Below are positions 7,255 through 14,569 of a stretch of DNA of 15,169 nucleotides, piece after piece. Position 1 is the first letter of the stretch, and every line of letters begins with the position of its first letter. A program made the position numbers and the translations under genes. The stretch lies in the NCBI GenBank assembly GCA_016840305.1, contig JAEOSP010000563.1, forward strand, positions 1-15,169, given 5' to 3'. Below the pieces are notes generated by a model. It had not been told where the DNA came from, made no database searches, and saw nothing but the letters and a program-made list of their open reading frames with translations. The stretch comes from Candidatus Hodarchaeota archaeon (GTDB taxonomy: Archaea > Asgardarchaeota > Heimdallarchaeia > Hodarchaeales > Hodarchaeaceae).

Positions 7255-7860
7255 ATGATAAAAGGAGTAATTTTTGACCTTGGAGGTGTATTATTAGACA
7301 ATCCTGCGTCTGATATGCGATCTTATTTCTCCAAAATGCTAAATATTTCTGAAAAGGAATTTACTGAAAGAAGCTCTTTACCTATTCTCGACTTTCAGAA
7401 AGGTTTGATTTCTGAAAAGGTTTTCTGGCGAAAGGTTACTCAAGGATTAGTATCTCGAGAAAAACTTCCTGATTCTCTTTGGAAAGAAGCCATAAAGTCA
7501 TCTTTTTCTCCAAAGCATGAAATGTTATCCTTAATAGATGATTTACAAAGATTTGGATTAACTATCGGGATTTTATCTAATACAGAAATCCCTGTCGTAA
7601 GTTATCTGAAAGAGATTGATTTTGCAGCGTATGATGTTTTAGTATACTCTTGCCTTGAGAAGACCTGTAAACCAGAAAGAGCAATATTTTTGCTTACAAT
7701 TGAACGATTTGGTATGAAACCAGAAGAACTAGTGTTCATTGATGATGTACTGGAAAATGTTGTAGCGGGGCAATCCATTGGACTGAAGTGTATTCTATTC
7801 AAAAGCTCAGATCAGGTAAGAGCGGAATTAACGGAACTAATGAACATAGATAAATTATAA
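7255..7860 (+). CDS. HAD-superfamily hydrolase (subfamily IA, YihX-like)
   Basis: A cytosolic hydrolase, probably a phosphatase of a small phosphorylated metabolite. All four HAD motifs are visible: I, FDLGGVLLDN with nucleophile Asp8; II, ILSNT with Ser108; III, Lys139 in KPE; IV, FIDD with Asp163/Asp164. Residues about 15-90 form the helical cap of a type-IA protein. The second Asp of motif I (nucleophile plus two) is Gly, as in the FDLGN/FDLGG branch that includes E. coli YihX sugar phosphatase; this leaves the substrate open and also fits dehalogenase-like members. Length, 201 aa, is normal. The ATG has no strong ribosome site, so it may have a short or leaderless transcript. It converges with the aminotransferase gene, leaving 4 nt between stops. 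Confidence 0.9.
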   Translation: MIKGVIFDLGGVLLDNPASDMRSYFSKMLNISEKEFTERSSLPILDFQKGLISEKVFWRKVTQGLVSREKLPDSLWKEAIKSSFSPKHEMLSLIDDLQRFGLTIGILSNTEIPVVSYLKEIDFAAYDVLVYSCLEKTCKPERAIFLLTIERFGMKPEELVFIDDVLENVVAGQSIGLKCILFKSSDQVRAELTELMNIDKL

Positions 7861-7864
7861 ATCT

Positions 7865-9157
7865 TCACTCTGCAATTTGTTTTAGAGCACTCTCTATTCC
7901 TGTTAAAATTAAATTGACATCATCCTTTTGGATAACAAGGGGTGGCATGAACTTATTAGTCTCCTTAAAATTACCACAGTAATCTGCAAATACACCTGAT
8001 TTAATTAATGCTAATGTGAAAAATAATGATCGCATCTCATCAGGAAATTCTAAACCTATCATTAATCCCCGACCTCTAATATCAATAAGTAAGTCAGGAT
8101 ATGAATCTTTGAGATTATTCAGCCCTTTCATAAATTCAGAACCCATCTGTTTCACATGATCCAAAAAAGTGGGTTTGGATATGATATTAAGCATTGTTCG
8201 AGTAACAAAACAGCCTAGTTCAGAACCACCTGTTGTGGAAACATGTAAAAAAGGATCTTCGACAAAAACATCTTCTAAAAAGGGTTTATAGCTAGTCGTG
8301 GATAAAGGATAAATACCACAGCTCATACCTTTTGCGAGAACAATACAATCAGGAATTACTTTCTCACCCTTGTATAATCCCCCATAAATACCCCAGAGTT
8401 CACCAGTCCTTCCTAGACCTGTTTGAACTTCATCTGCAATCATTATCACCCCATGATCATCACAAAGTTCTCTAATCTCCGTAAAATACCCTTCAGGAGG
8501 AATTAGGATACCGCCTGTTGCAGGGATTGTTTCAAAGATCACACATGCAGTTTCATCATCAATAATCTTCCTAAAACTTTCAATATCCCCAAATGGTACT
8601 TGAACATTATCTGGAGAGTCCCAGAGGAATGGATCCTTAAAACTTCTAGCACATGCCCCTAGAGCAAAACCAGTTACTCCATGATATGCACGAATTGCAG
8701 ATATAACTTTTTTCTGTTTCGTACAAGCCCGAGCTAGCTTGATGGATAAATCAATAGCTTCTCCTCCACCCACACTGAACATTGTTTTGGAAATATCACC
8801 TGGAAGCAATTCAGCTAGCTTTTTAGCTAACAACGCTCTTTGTTCTGACAGTAAATGGTGGTCACCTATATCTAACCCGAGATCCAGCCCTTTTCTTAGT
8901 GCATCATCTATTTCTGGATGATGATGTCCGAGATTGAAGACTCCACCTGATGTATGACAATCTATCAACTCTAAGGGCTTTTGTCCATCTTGGCCTTCAA
9001 GCATATTAATAATAATCCCATGCCGACGGCCTTGTATTACACCTAAGCCGATCTGTTCGAAAAAGGATGCTTTTGGACCTGAAACATATTTTGCATACAT
9101 CTCTACCAGATTTGATTGGCTCTCTGTCCCAAATACCTTATTATTTTTCATAACCAT
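7865..9157 (-). CDS. Class III PLP-dependent aminotransferase
   Basis: Transfers an amino group between an omega-amino donor and a keto acid using pyridoxal phosphate. It belongs to the acetylornithine/GABA/diaminobutyrate aminotransferase group. Visible features: GGGEA (130-134, phosphate-binding loop, more often SGxEA), YHG (158-160, ring stacking), ADEVQTGLGRTG (241-252, cofactor ring), the Schiff-base Lys276 in VLAKGMS, and STTGG (307-311, usually STFGG). Length, 430 aa, is typical. The substrate is not decided by these motifs; no arginine or lysine biosynthesis genes are nearby. The ATG at 9157 has no clear ribosome site, and a second ATG two codons in is equally possible. It follows the UbiA gene by 30 nt on the same strand, so it is probably co-transcribed with it. 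Confidence 0.94.
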   Translation of the reverse strand: MVMKNNKVFGTESQSNLVEMYAKYVSGPKASFFEQIGLGVIQGRRHGIIINMLEGQDGQKPLELIDCHTSGGVFNLGHHHPEIDDALRKGLDLGLDIGDHHLLSEQRALLAKKLAELLPGDISKTMFSVGGGEAIDLSIKLARACTKQKKVISAIRAYHGVTGFALGACARSFKDPFLWDSPDNVQVPFGDIESFRKIIDDETACVIFETIPATGGILIPPEGYFTEIRELCDDHGVIMIADEVQTGLGRTGELWGIYGGLYKGEKVIPDCIVLAKGMSCGIYPLSTTSYKPFLEDVFVEDPFLHVSTTGGSELGCFVTRTMLNIISKPTFLDHVKQMGSEFMKGLNNLKDSYPDLLIDIRGRGLMIGLEFPDEMRSLFFTLALIKSGVFADYCGNFKETNKFMPPLVIQKDDVNLILTGIESALKQIAE

Positions 9158-9187
9158 TTCATGTGTAGATGATGAATAAAAAGTTAT

Positions 9188-10147
9188 TTATGATAAATAA
9201 GCTGTAATCAACGTTGGAGAATAAAGAAGTCCAAAAATAACTCCTCCTCCACTGCTAGTTATAATAACAATCTTAAGTAGCAATAATGAAGCATCCCAAG
9301 TCTGACGATGTAATAAATTATACACAGCTATTAATTCTATTGCACCAAGAACGAATGGTACCCAACTAATAATTAATATACCTTCCATCATTAAATGCAG
9401 GTTCATCAATGCTAAACCAGCAACTCTAGCAACTATAACGAGTGAAGTGACATAGATAGTTTTCTTTTTTCCAAGGTAAACAGCAGTTGTTTGGTCACCT
9501 GCTTGCTTATCAATTTCTAAGTCAATTAACATTGTTGGTAAATGGACTCCAGCAATCAAAATCAGATTTAAACTTATACCTAAGAGAAGAAGATCAAAAC
9601 TAACCAAACTCTTTGAGCCGAGTAATCCAATATAAAAGGGGACAAAAAAGCCTATAATAAAGAATGTAACGCTTAAATCAAGAAAAGGTCTAGATTTAAA
9701 TCGAAAAGGAGGAACAGAATAAAAAAATGATCCCATTAGAGCAATACCATATGCTAAGAATGCATAAACTAATTTGGGAAGTGTCAAGGAATTCGGTATG
9801 AAATAAATATTGAGTGGAACAGGTAAACTCCATAAGAAAACAACCCATAAGAAAATAATTTCCTTCGAAATGAATGTAGATTCACTTAGAGGGTTTCTAA
9901 GAGTTAATCCCCTTGGATTCAACGCATCGCTCTTACGATCGTAATACCCATTAAGACTAAAGTGGCCAGCTATAAAAAAATAAATAGATATCCAGCCAGT
10001 AAGGATTGAATCCCATGGCAGTTGATATAGTAATCCAACCATACCTGCTACAGAAGCAAAAATAAAACCCCATTCGGGCCGTGTAAGTTTTATTAATTTT
10101 ATTATAATTTGGACTTTATTTAAAGAATGTTTCGTTGATTGAGACAT
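9188..10147 (-). CDS. UbiA-family membrane prenyltransferase
   Basis: An integral membrane enzyme that joins an isoprenoid diphosphate to an acceptor: a quinone ring, haem/chlorin, or archaeal glyceryl ether (digeranylgeranylglyceryl phosphate synthase type). About eight to nine hydrophobic segments run through the 319 aa. The first Asp-rich motif is NGYYDRKSD (66-74); the second is DLEIDKQAGD (209-218); between them lies YSVPPFRFKSRP (143-154), common in the family. In the canonical NDxxDxxxD the second residue is Asp; here it is Gly67, which may affect magnesium or diphosphate binding. Length is normal. The ATG has AAGGA about 9 nt upstream. The paired aminotransferase gives no firm hint of acceptor. 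Family certain, product unknown. Confidence 0.92.
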   Translation of the reverse strand: MSQSTKHSLNKVQIIIKLIKLTRPEWGFIFASVAGMVGLLYQLPWDSILTGWISIYFFIAGHFSLNGYYDRKSDALNPRGLTLRNPLSESTFISKEIIFLWVVFLWSLPVPLNIYFIPNSLTLPKLVYAFLAYGIALMGSFFYSVPPFRFKSRPFLDLSVTFFIIGFFVPFYIGLLGSKSLVSFDLLLLGISLNLILIAGVHLPTMLIDLEIDKQAGDQTTAVYLGKKKTIYVTSLVIVARVAGLALMNLHLMMEGILIISWVPFVLGAIELIAVYNLLHRQTWDASLLLLKIVIITSSGGGVIFGLLYSPTLITAYLS

Positions 10148-10587
10148 TTTCTAGGATCCTTATCATCAACAGGAGTGATTCGTTCTTTATTCAGAATTAT
10201 ATTTATTTTTATAACATATTGCAAAAATAAGTGAGTCAAAATGATATATCTAATTGTAAATCATTCAATTAATTGATATAGACTTTCTAGTAGTTCTTTT
10301 CCACAATTCAAAGGAATATGATCATATTTTTACCTTCAACACTCGCTAAGCATCAAGGTTAGGGTTTCATAGGCATAAAGTATACCTGAGTTCTTTTACC
10401 AATACAAGAAAATTAATAATATCTTCTAAATTCCTTTAAGAGAAGATAACAAACGTTAGGCTCTATTTTCAATCTTTAGATTGCAACAATTCAAGATAAG
10501 AGGAATGGATTCTCAATACTCTTTTTGCAGCTAGATGTTCAGAATAACCCACCACAAGATTTCATTCGGTAGATTAAGTGACTATCA
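10148..10587. other. 440-bp gap between diverging UbiA and MFS genes
   Basis: No gene or RNA was recognised; open frames are under 20 codons. The UbiA-side promoter is listed separately. Four dyads are present: TCAATTAATTGA (10265-10276), AATATGATCATATT (10315-10328, a perfect 14-bp palindrome), ATCTTCT/AGAAGAT (10421-10427 and 10441-10447), and CAATCT/AGATTG with a 2-nt centre (10470-10483). No clear TATA box for the MFS gene was found near its start. The gap may be an intergenic control region for both directions. Confidence 0.35.
10196..10216 (-). promoter_or_regulatory. TATA-like promoter of UbiA/aminotransferase operon
   Basis: On the minus strand the stretch reads TTATAAAAATAAATATATAA, a strong TATA-like run 50-70 bp ahead of the ATG at 10147. 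A start of transcription near 10175-10185 would leave a leader of about 30 nt carrying the AAGGA site. Confidence 0.45.
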
Positions 10588-11919
10588 TTGGAAGAATTGA
10601 CAAAAAAAGCACCAGGAATAAGTGATCTGAATAGTAATACCAGATCGCTTCTTAATCAATATATGATTGTAGATTTCACGAGATTGGTAGCTTTCAATAT
10701 TTCTGGTATGTTCATAATTCTATACTTGCTTGATACCTTAGAATCAACTCAAGTTGGTATTTTATTCGCTTTAAGCTATCTTATTCTTTCACTTATTGAT
10801 TATCCAACAGGTGTTCTTGGAGATATAATCGGTTATCGCAAAGTATTGTTAATAGCTTATTTATTTCATATTTTTTCATTTATTCTTCTAATATTTTCAG
10901 AATCATTTGTTCCTCTTTTATTGTACAGTGCATTGTCTGCGATTGCTTCATCTCAAGAGAGTGGTGCTCTCGAATCATGGTTTGATAATAGCTATCGGAC
11001 ACTTTCTATTGATATAGATCCAGATCGACGCATTTACAATTCTTTTCAAGCAAGAAAATCATTAATTTCCCATATTCTACTTGGAGGTTCATTTATTATT
11101 GGGGGATTAATAGCTCAATTTATTTCTAGAAAACTACTGTTTGCTGCGTCCCTAGGTTTTTTACTAGTTGTCACTATTCTCGTTACGCTATTTATTAGAG
11201 ATGATTATACCGTACAAACAGATTTTACAACGTCTAAATATTTTCAACAATTCTTAGGAGGGTTTAGATATCTATTATCTAATAAAGGAATTCTATTTTT
11301 CTTTGTAGGATCAACTATCATATGGGCTGCTAATAATAGCATTTGGGTTAACTTTCTTTTATTTCCAATGTATGAAAATTATTCGGGCGGCCAAGATAAT
11401 CTGACCGCTACATTGAGAGCGCTTATATTTGCATCAGGAGTATTTTGGCAGTTTTTTATAGTCCGATACATCTCGAAATTTAAAAGAATTAAAAGATGGA
11501 TTCTTATTACTACAACACTCTCCAACCCCGTTTTCTTTTTTATGGTTTACTATTACAATATTTGGTTTCCTCCAATTGATCAAGATCTTTCTCTTGTGAT
11601 AGGTTTATTCCTCATCTTCCAACTACCTAGTATGTGGGAATCATTAGAATATATATTAAGATCTCGTCTGAACTTAGACCTAGTCCCCGATGATATTCGT
11701 AATGCAATTTATTCATTACTACCTACATTAACCACCTTAATTGGAGTACCAGGTGCACTTTTAGGAGGTCAAATTCTAAGTCAATATGGATTTTTACCTG
11801 CTATCTTTGCTGTGGTAATAATCAGTAGTATTGGGGTAATGGTAACAGGAATTGGACTTGCTTGGCTCCCTGCGATAAAAAGTCAATCTGATGGTAAAGA
11901 AATTGTCACGAATTATTAA
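10588..11919 (+). CDS. MFS transporter
   Basis: A major facilitator superfamily membrane transporter, 443 aa with about 12 hydrophobic helices. Motif A is clear between helices 2 and 3: GVLGDIIGYRK (75-85). The SGALESWFDNSY stretch (125-136), with Glu129, Trp131 and Asp133, resembles a conserved loop of a prokaryotic MFS efflux-like group. Substrate cannot be read from sequence. The start is TTG with AGTGA 6 nt upstream, a site also used by the 54-aa gene at 13319; an ATG at codon 26 is the alternative and would leave helix 1 nearly intact. Its last 29 nt overlap the GNAT gene, so the two form an operon, possibly pairing export with chemical modification of a compound. Confidence 0.92.
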   Translation: MEELTKKAPGISDLNSNTRSLLNQYMIVDFTRLVAFNISGMFIILYLLDTLESTQVGILFALSYLILSLIDYPTGVLGDIIGYRKVLLIAYLFHIFSFILLIFSESFVPLLLYSALSAIASSQESGALESWFDNSYRTLSIDIDPDRRIYNSFQARKSLISHILLGGSFIIGGLIAQFISRKLLFAASLGFLLVVTILVTLFIRDDYTVQTDFTTSKYFQQFLGGFRYLLSNKGILFFFVGSTIIWAANNSIWVNFLLFPMYENYSGGQDNLTATLRALIFASGVFWQFFIVRYISKFKRIKRWILITTTLSNPVFFFMVYYYNIWFPPIDQDLSLVIGLFLIFQLPSMWESLEYILRSRLNLDLVPDDIRNAIYSLLPTLTTLIGVPGALLGGQILSQYGFLPAIFAVVIISSIGVMVTGIGLAWLPAIKSQSDGKEIVTNY

Positions 11920-12814
11920 ACCAGAAAAAAAAGATTTAGATAGAATTTCAATGTTCATATCACGATTACAGCAGGAAAAAGAATCAGTAATTGGCTATTT
12001 TGATCGAACACCTGAAGAAATCAAGGTTTATCTTGAAGAATTGGAACCTGGATGGAAAGATACAACTCTTATGCTAGTGGAAAACGATAAGATAATTGGA
12101 ATCATAATTGCTGAATACGATATTGAATTACAAAGGGTATGGATTCATGGTCCAATGATTGATTTATCCAACCAATTAGAATGGGATTCTCTTGCAGATG
12201 AACTTTATGCCAATATATTGAAGATTATCCCTTTTGAAATTATTGATTATGAACTCTATGGAGAAAAGTCGAATGTGAATTTACGAAAATTAGCTGAAAG
12301 ACTTAATTATAAAACAACAGAGCCAAGTTGTGTTCTAAGCTTCTCAAGAGAAAAAATCACAAATCTACCATTTTTATCAGGAAATCCAATAACGGAGAAA
12401 TATTTCGATCAATTTAAGAAATACCATTCAGAAATATTTCCAAATACCTATTATTCAGGCCAACAAATCCTGAATATGGTTAATGAAACAAACCAAGTAT
12501 TTATTGAATCTCAAAATGAAGATCTAACTGGTTTTATAAATGGAAAACTGGATAAGAGTACCAATCAGGGATATATCGAATTTGTTGGTGTCAGAAAATC
12601 TTCACGAAGACAAGGATCTGGACGAAAATTAGTCATTGCTATTCTTCATTGGCTTTTCAACACATTTGTACAAATCAATGAAGCAAAATTAACAGTTTCA
12701 GAAACGAATACTCCAGCTTTCAATTTATATACTTCCCTTGGTTTTATGGTTGAACAATCACTTCAGGGTTACAGGAAAAAAGATAATTTTGAGAGAAAGA
12801 AAGTAAATTCTTAA
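11891..12814 (+). CDS. Tandem GNAT N-acetyltransferase
   Basis: A cytosolic acetyl-CoA-dependent acetyltransferase, 307 aa, about twice a single GNAT domain. The C-terminal half is canonical: the acetyl-CoA loop VRKSSRRQGSGRK (234-246) and the closing NTPAFNLYTSLGF (273-285). The N-terminal half (about 10-150) shows the same ending in weaker form (NVNLRKLAERLNY, 128-140) but no acetyl-CoA loop, so it is probably a catalytically dead repeat, as in two-domain enzymes like mycothiol synthase. The start ATG lies inside the MFS gene with no clear ribosome site, so translation may depend on the upstream gene; ATG 11951 is an alternative. Acceptor unknown: antibiotic, polyamine or protein amine are all possible. 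Confidence 0.88.
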   Translation: MVKKLSRIIKPEKKDLDRISMFISRLQQEKESVIGYFDRTPEEIKVYLEELEPGWKDTTLMLVENDKIIGIIIAEYDIELQRVWIHGPMIDLSNQLEWDSLADELYANILKIIPFEIIDYELYGEKSNVNLRKLAERLNYKTTEPSCVLSFSREKITNLPFLSGNPITEKYFDQFKKYHSEIFPNTYYSGQQILNMVNETNQVFIESQNEDLTGFINGKLDKSTNQGYIEFVGVRKSSRRQGSGRKLVIAILHWLFNTFVQINEAKLTVSETNTPAFNLYTSLGFMVEQSLQGYRKKDNFERKKVNS

Positions 12815-12823
12815 TTTATCTTA

Positions 12824-13213
12824 TCACTTTTTAGAATCTTTGTGACAAGCACTAATTGCCCATTCAATCAATGGTTGAAGACTTTTCTGCAACTCTATGC
12901 CCTTCATGGTAAGATTATATTCAACACGTAGGGGAATTTCGTTAAACTGATTTCGTTTGACTATATCTTCTTTAACTAGTTCATTTAAACGGATTGAAAG
13001 CGTAGTATCACTGATTTTTTTAGTAACAAGTTGTTTAACTCGATTTCTTATCTCCGAATAACGTAATGGGGTCGCATCTGAAGGAAGCACCATCAAAGTG
13101 AACATCATCCACTTACTGCTTATTAATCGTAAGCTTTTGGCTAATGGTTTTAGACACACACCATTCAGGGAAACAGGAAGGCATTCTTCAACAAATTGCT
13201 GTGCTTTTGTCAA
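12824..13213 (-). CDS. HxlR-family winged-helix transcriptional regulator
   Basis: A dimeric DNA-binding regulator of the HxlR/MarR-like group, 129 aa, full length. The family landmarks are the N-terminal Cys (Cys20 in VCLKPL), SKWMMFTLMVL (33-43), RYSEIRNRV (51-59), the recognition helix DTTLSIRLNELVKEDIV (69-85), and IPLRVEYNLTMKG (93-105, wing and following helix). In YodB/HypR-type relatives a Cys in this position senses quinones, diamide or disulfide stress; Cys11 and Cys123 are also present. The start is TTG at 13213 with GGTGG about 9 nt upstream; the in-frame ATG at codon 36 would delete the first helix. It diverges from the 54-aa Cys/His protein and NapH-like polyferredoxin, the likely targets, and converges with the GNAT gene 9 nt away. 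Confidence 0.92.
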   Translation of the reverse strand: MTKAQQFVEECLPVSLNGVCLKPLAKSLRLISSKWMMFTLMVLPSDATPLRYSEIRNRVKQLVTKKISDTTLSIRLNELVKEDIVKRNQFNEIPLRVEYNLTMKGIELQKSLQPLIEWAISACHKDSKK

Positions 13214-13318
13214 TTCTTTAGACCACCAAAGTAACTAATAAGGTTAGGAGTGATGATTTTAAAAAGCTTTATTATTCGCTATTAATCCAGAAACTAAAGT
13301 ATAAAAAAGTGAACAAAT
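13214..13318. promoter_or_regulatory. Shared divergent promoter, HxlR gene and redox genes
   Basis: The 105-bp region carries a nearly symmetric TATA-like box, TTTTAAAAAGC (13257-13267), usable in both directions: about 50 bp from the HxlR start and about 55 bp from the ATG at 13319. A dyad TAAC-N7-GTTA (13232-13246) lies 19-33 nt before the HxlR start codon, where a bound regulator would block its own transcription. AAGTGA (13307-13312) is the ribosome site of the 54-aa gene, 6 nt before its ATG. Confidence 0.42.
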
Positions 13319-13483
13319 ATGTCAAAAAAGAAAAATTGTTCCTGTGGTAAACATAAAAACGAACATCATGAAGAAATGACTAAATCCGAGTCACTTGCAC
13401 ACGTTAAAGAATGCTTATCGAATACTATTGAAAAACTTGAATGTATCAAAGAAGTTCTTGACAATATATCAATTGAGGAATGA
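13319..13483 (+). CDS. 54-aa Cys/His small protein with CxC motif
   Basis: A short protein translated from ATG 13319 to TGA 13481-13483, with AAGTGA 6 nt upstream. The N-terminus contains Cys7, Cys9, Gly10, His12, His16 and His17 (CSCGKHKNEHHEE), a plausible zinc or iron site. The rest is a predicted amphipathic helix (about 20-54) with Cys32 and Cys42 ten residues apart. No signal peptide or membrane span. It lies 64 nt ahead of the NapH-like polyferredoxin on the same strand and divergent from the HxlR regulator, so a metal- or thiol-linked role in that unit is likely. I recognise no named family; CxCGxH zinc-ribbon fragments are the closest resemblance. Coding character, ribosome site and context support a real gene. 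Confidence 0.62.
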   Translation: MSKKKNCSCGKHKNEHHEEMTKSESLAHVKECLSNTIEKLECIKEVLDNISIEE

Positions 13484-13487
13484 TCAA

Positions 13488-13510
13488 AGATAGTTGGAGG
13501 ATTCCTATCT
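13488..13510 (+). promoter_or_regulatory. Hairpin presenting GGAGG before polyferredoxin gene
   Basis: AGATAG (13488-13493) pairs with CTATCT (13505-13510); the 11-nt loop contains GGAGG (13496-13500). No start codon follows at normal distance: the polyferredoxin ATG is 47 nt on. It could be a processing or translational control stem, or chance. Confidence 0.25.
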
Positions 13511-13547
13511 GACCAAGGACAGAATTTGATTTAATGGATTAACCATC

Positions 13548-14402
13548 ATGATTGTACAAATATCACCTCAAAATATCGATCCCACAGTAATGGTACCTAC
13601 CCTTCTCTTGTGGATAATAACTTTTTCCATTTCGGTCTGGTTAATCCGAAAAAAAACACTCTCAAAGAATAGAGCCATAGGTATTTTATCAGTTACATTT
13701 GTAATCTCAGGTATATTACTCGGTGCGATGCCTAATTCGGTTTCACCCATAAACCAATTCTTTGTTTTGATTGGATTCACCTCCTCTCAGCCTTTACAAT
13801 ATGTGTTGCCTATACTCATTCTTTTGTTTATACTTCTAGTCGTAACGGCAATTTTTGGTCGAATATACTGTGGGTATGCATGTCCACTTGGCGCAATGCA
13901 GGAATTATCATCGAAAATTTTATTTAAATCGAATATAAAGGATCAAAAACAGGTCAAATTACAGATTAAGCCTTCTGAACGTATATTATCGTCTATTCGT
14001 TGGATTTATATGTTTTTATTCATAATAATAGCCTTAGTGTGGGGTTTAATCATTTCAGAGTTAATGAATTTGTTTATTGCGTTTCAATTCTTTCAAGGAT
14101 CAACAGAATACTTACTGATTATTCCTATTATCTTTTTGATTATTATCTTCATTTCTAGCTTTTTCATCTATCGTCCTTGGTGTCGTTTTTTCTGTCCATT
14201 TGGAACGCTTGCGAACACCATAAACAGATTATACAGAATGAAATTAACCCGAACTGATAATTGCACAGATTGTGGATTGTGTGAAGAAATATGTCCAACA
14301 CAAGAAGCAGACCGAGATAGTTCAAAGGCTGAATGCTATTTCTGTACACGTTGTATTGAAGTATGTCCTCATGACGCGATTATTTATACTAAAGCGGTGT
14401 AA
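13548..14402 (+). CDS. NapH/CcoG-like membrane 4Fe-4S polyferredoxin
   Basis: A membrane electron carrier, 284 aa. Five hydrophobic segments (about 16-34, 43-61, 84-104, 148-178, 188-208) are combined with two CxxxCP motifs (Cys108/Cys112 and Cys212/Cys216), as in NapH, NosR and CcoG, and a C-terminal pair of 4Fe-4S ferredoxin motifs: Cys239-242-245-249 and Cys263-266-269-273. NapH-type proteins take electrons from quinol and pass them through the clusters to a periplasmic or cytoplasmic oxidoreductase. No NapG, reductase or other partner is present in the window. The ATG is the only start available after an in-frame stop at 13527-13529; the ribosome site is weak (GGATT). It follows the 54-aa Cys/His gene and probably shares its promoter, under the divergent HxlR regulator. 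Confidence 0.9.
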   Translation: MIVQISPQNIDPTVMVPTLLLWIITFSISVWLIRKKTLSKNRAIGILSVTFVISGILLGAMPNSVSPINQFFVLIGFTSSQPLQYVLPILILLFILLVVTAIFGRIYCGYACPLGAMQELSSKILFKSNIKDQKQVKLQIKPSERILSSIRWIYMFLFIIIALVWGLIISELMNLFIAFQFFQGSTEYLLIIPIIFLIIIFISSFFIYRPWCRFFCPFGTLANTINRLYRMKLTRTDNCTDCGLCEEICPTQEADRDSSKAECYFCTRCIEVCPHDAIIYTKAV

Positions 14403-14446
14403 GATATATTTACCAATAATACCGGTTAGTTTTATCGCCGTTTAAC

Positions 14447-14454
14447 TTTTTTTT
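14447..14454 (+). terminator. T-tract after polyferredoxin gene
   Basis: Eight T in a row, 44 nt past the stop, flanked by GCC (14437-14439) and GGC (14456-14458) that could form a weak stem. A T-tract of this length can terminate archaeal transcription. Confidence 0.4.
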
Positions 14455-14480
14455 AGGCATATCAATGTCATCACATATGG

Positions 14481-14535
14481 AAACTGACTACTACACTTAA
14501 GTTTTCACTAATTTTAATTGGTCAGTTTTATATTT
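14481..14535 (+). promoter_or_regulatory. Inverted repeat abutting TATA box of secreted protein
   Basis: Perfect 8-bp arms AAACTGAC (14481-14488) and GTCAGTTT (14521-14528) are 40 bp apart start to start. The right arm runs into TTTTATATTT (14526-14535), a TATA-like box 35 bp before the ATG at 14570. A regulator on the arms could block this promoter. The 40-bp spacing equals that of the inverted repeat before the 885-aa surface protein, though the arm sequences differ. Confidence 0.42.
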
Positions 14536-14569
14536 GGAGGATTTTTTATCTTAACGGGATTTGATTATT

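Noticed and set aside
8739..8921. Plus-strand frame opposite the aminotransferase
   Set aside because: Shadow of a conserved cofactor-binding region on the other strand.
10148..10587. tRNA or structured RNA in the long gap
   Set aside because: No T-arm consensus or cloverleaf pairing was found; only short AT-rich dyads.
13548..14402. Complete periplasmic nitrate reductase electron-transfer set
   Set aside because: Only a NapH-like protein is present; no NapG, NapA or NapB motifs appear in the window.
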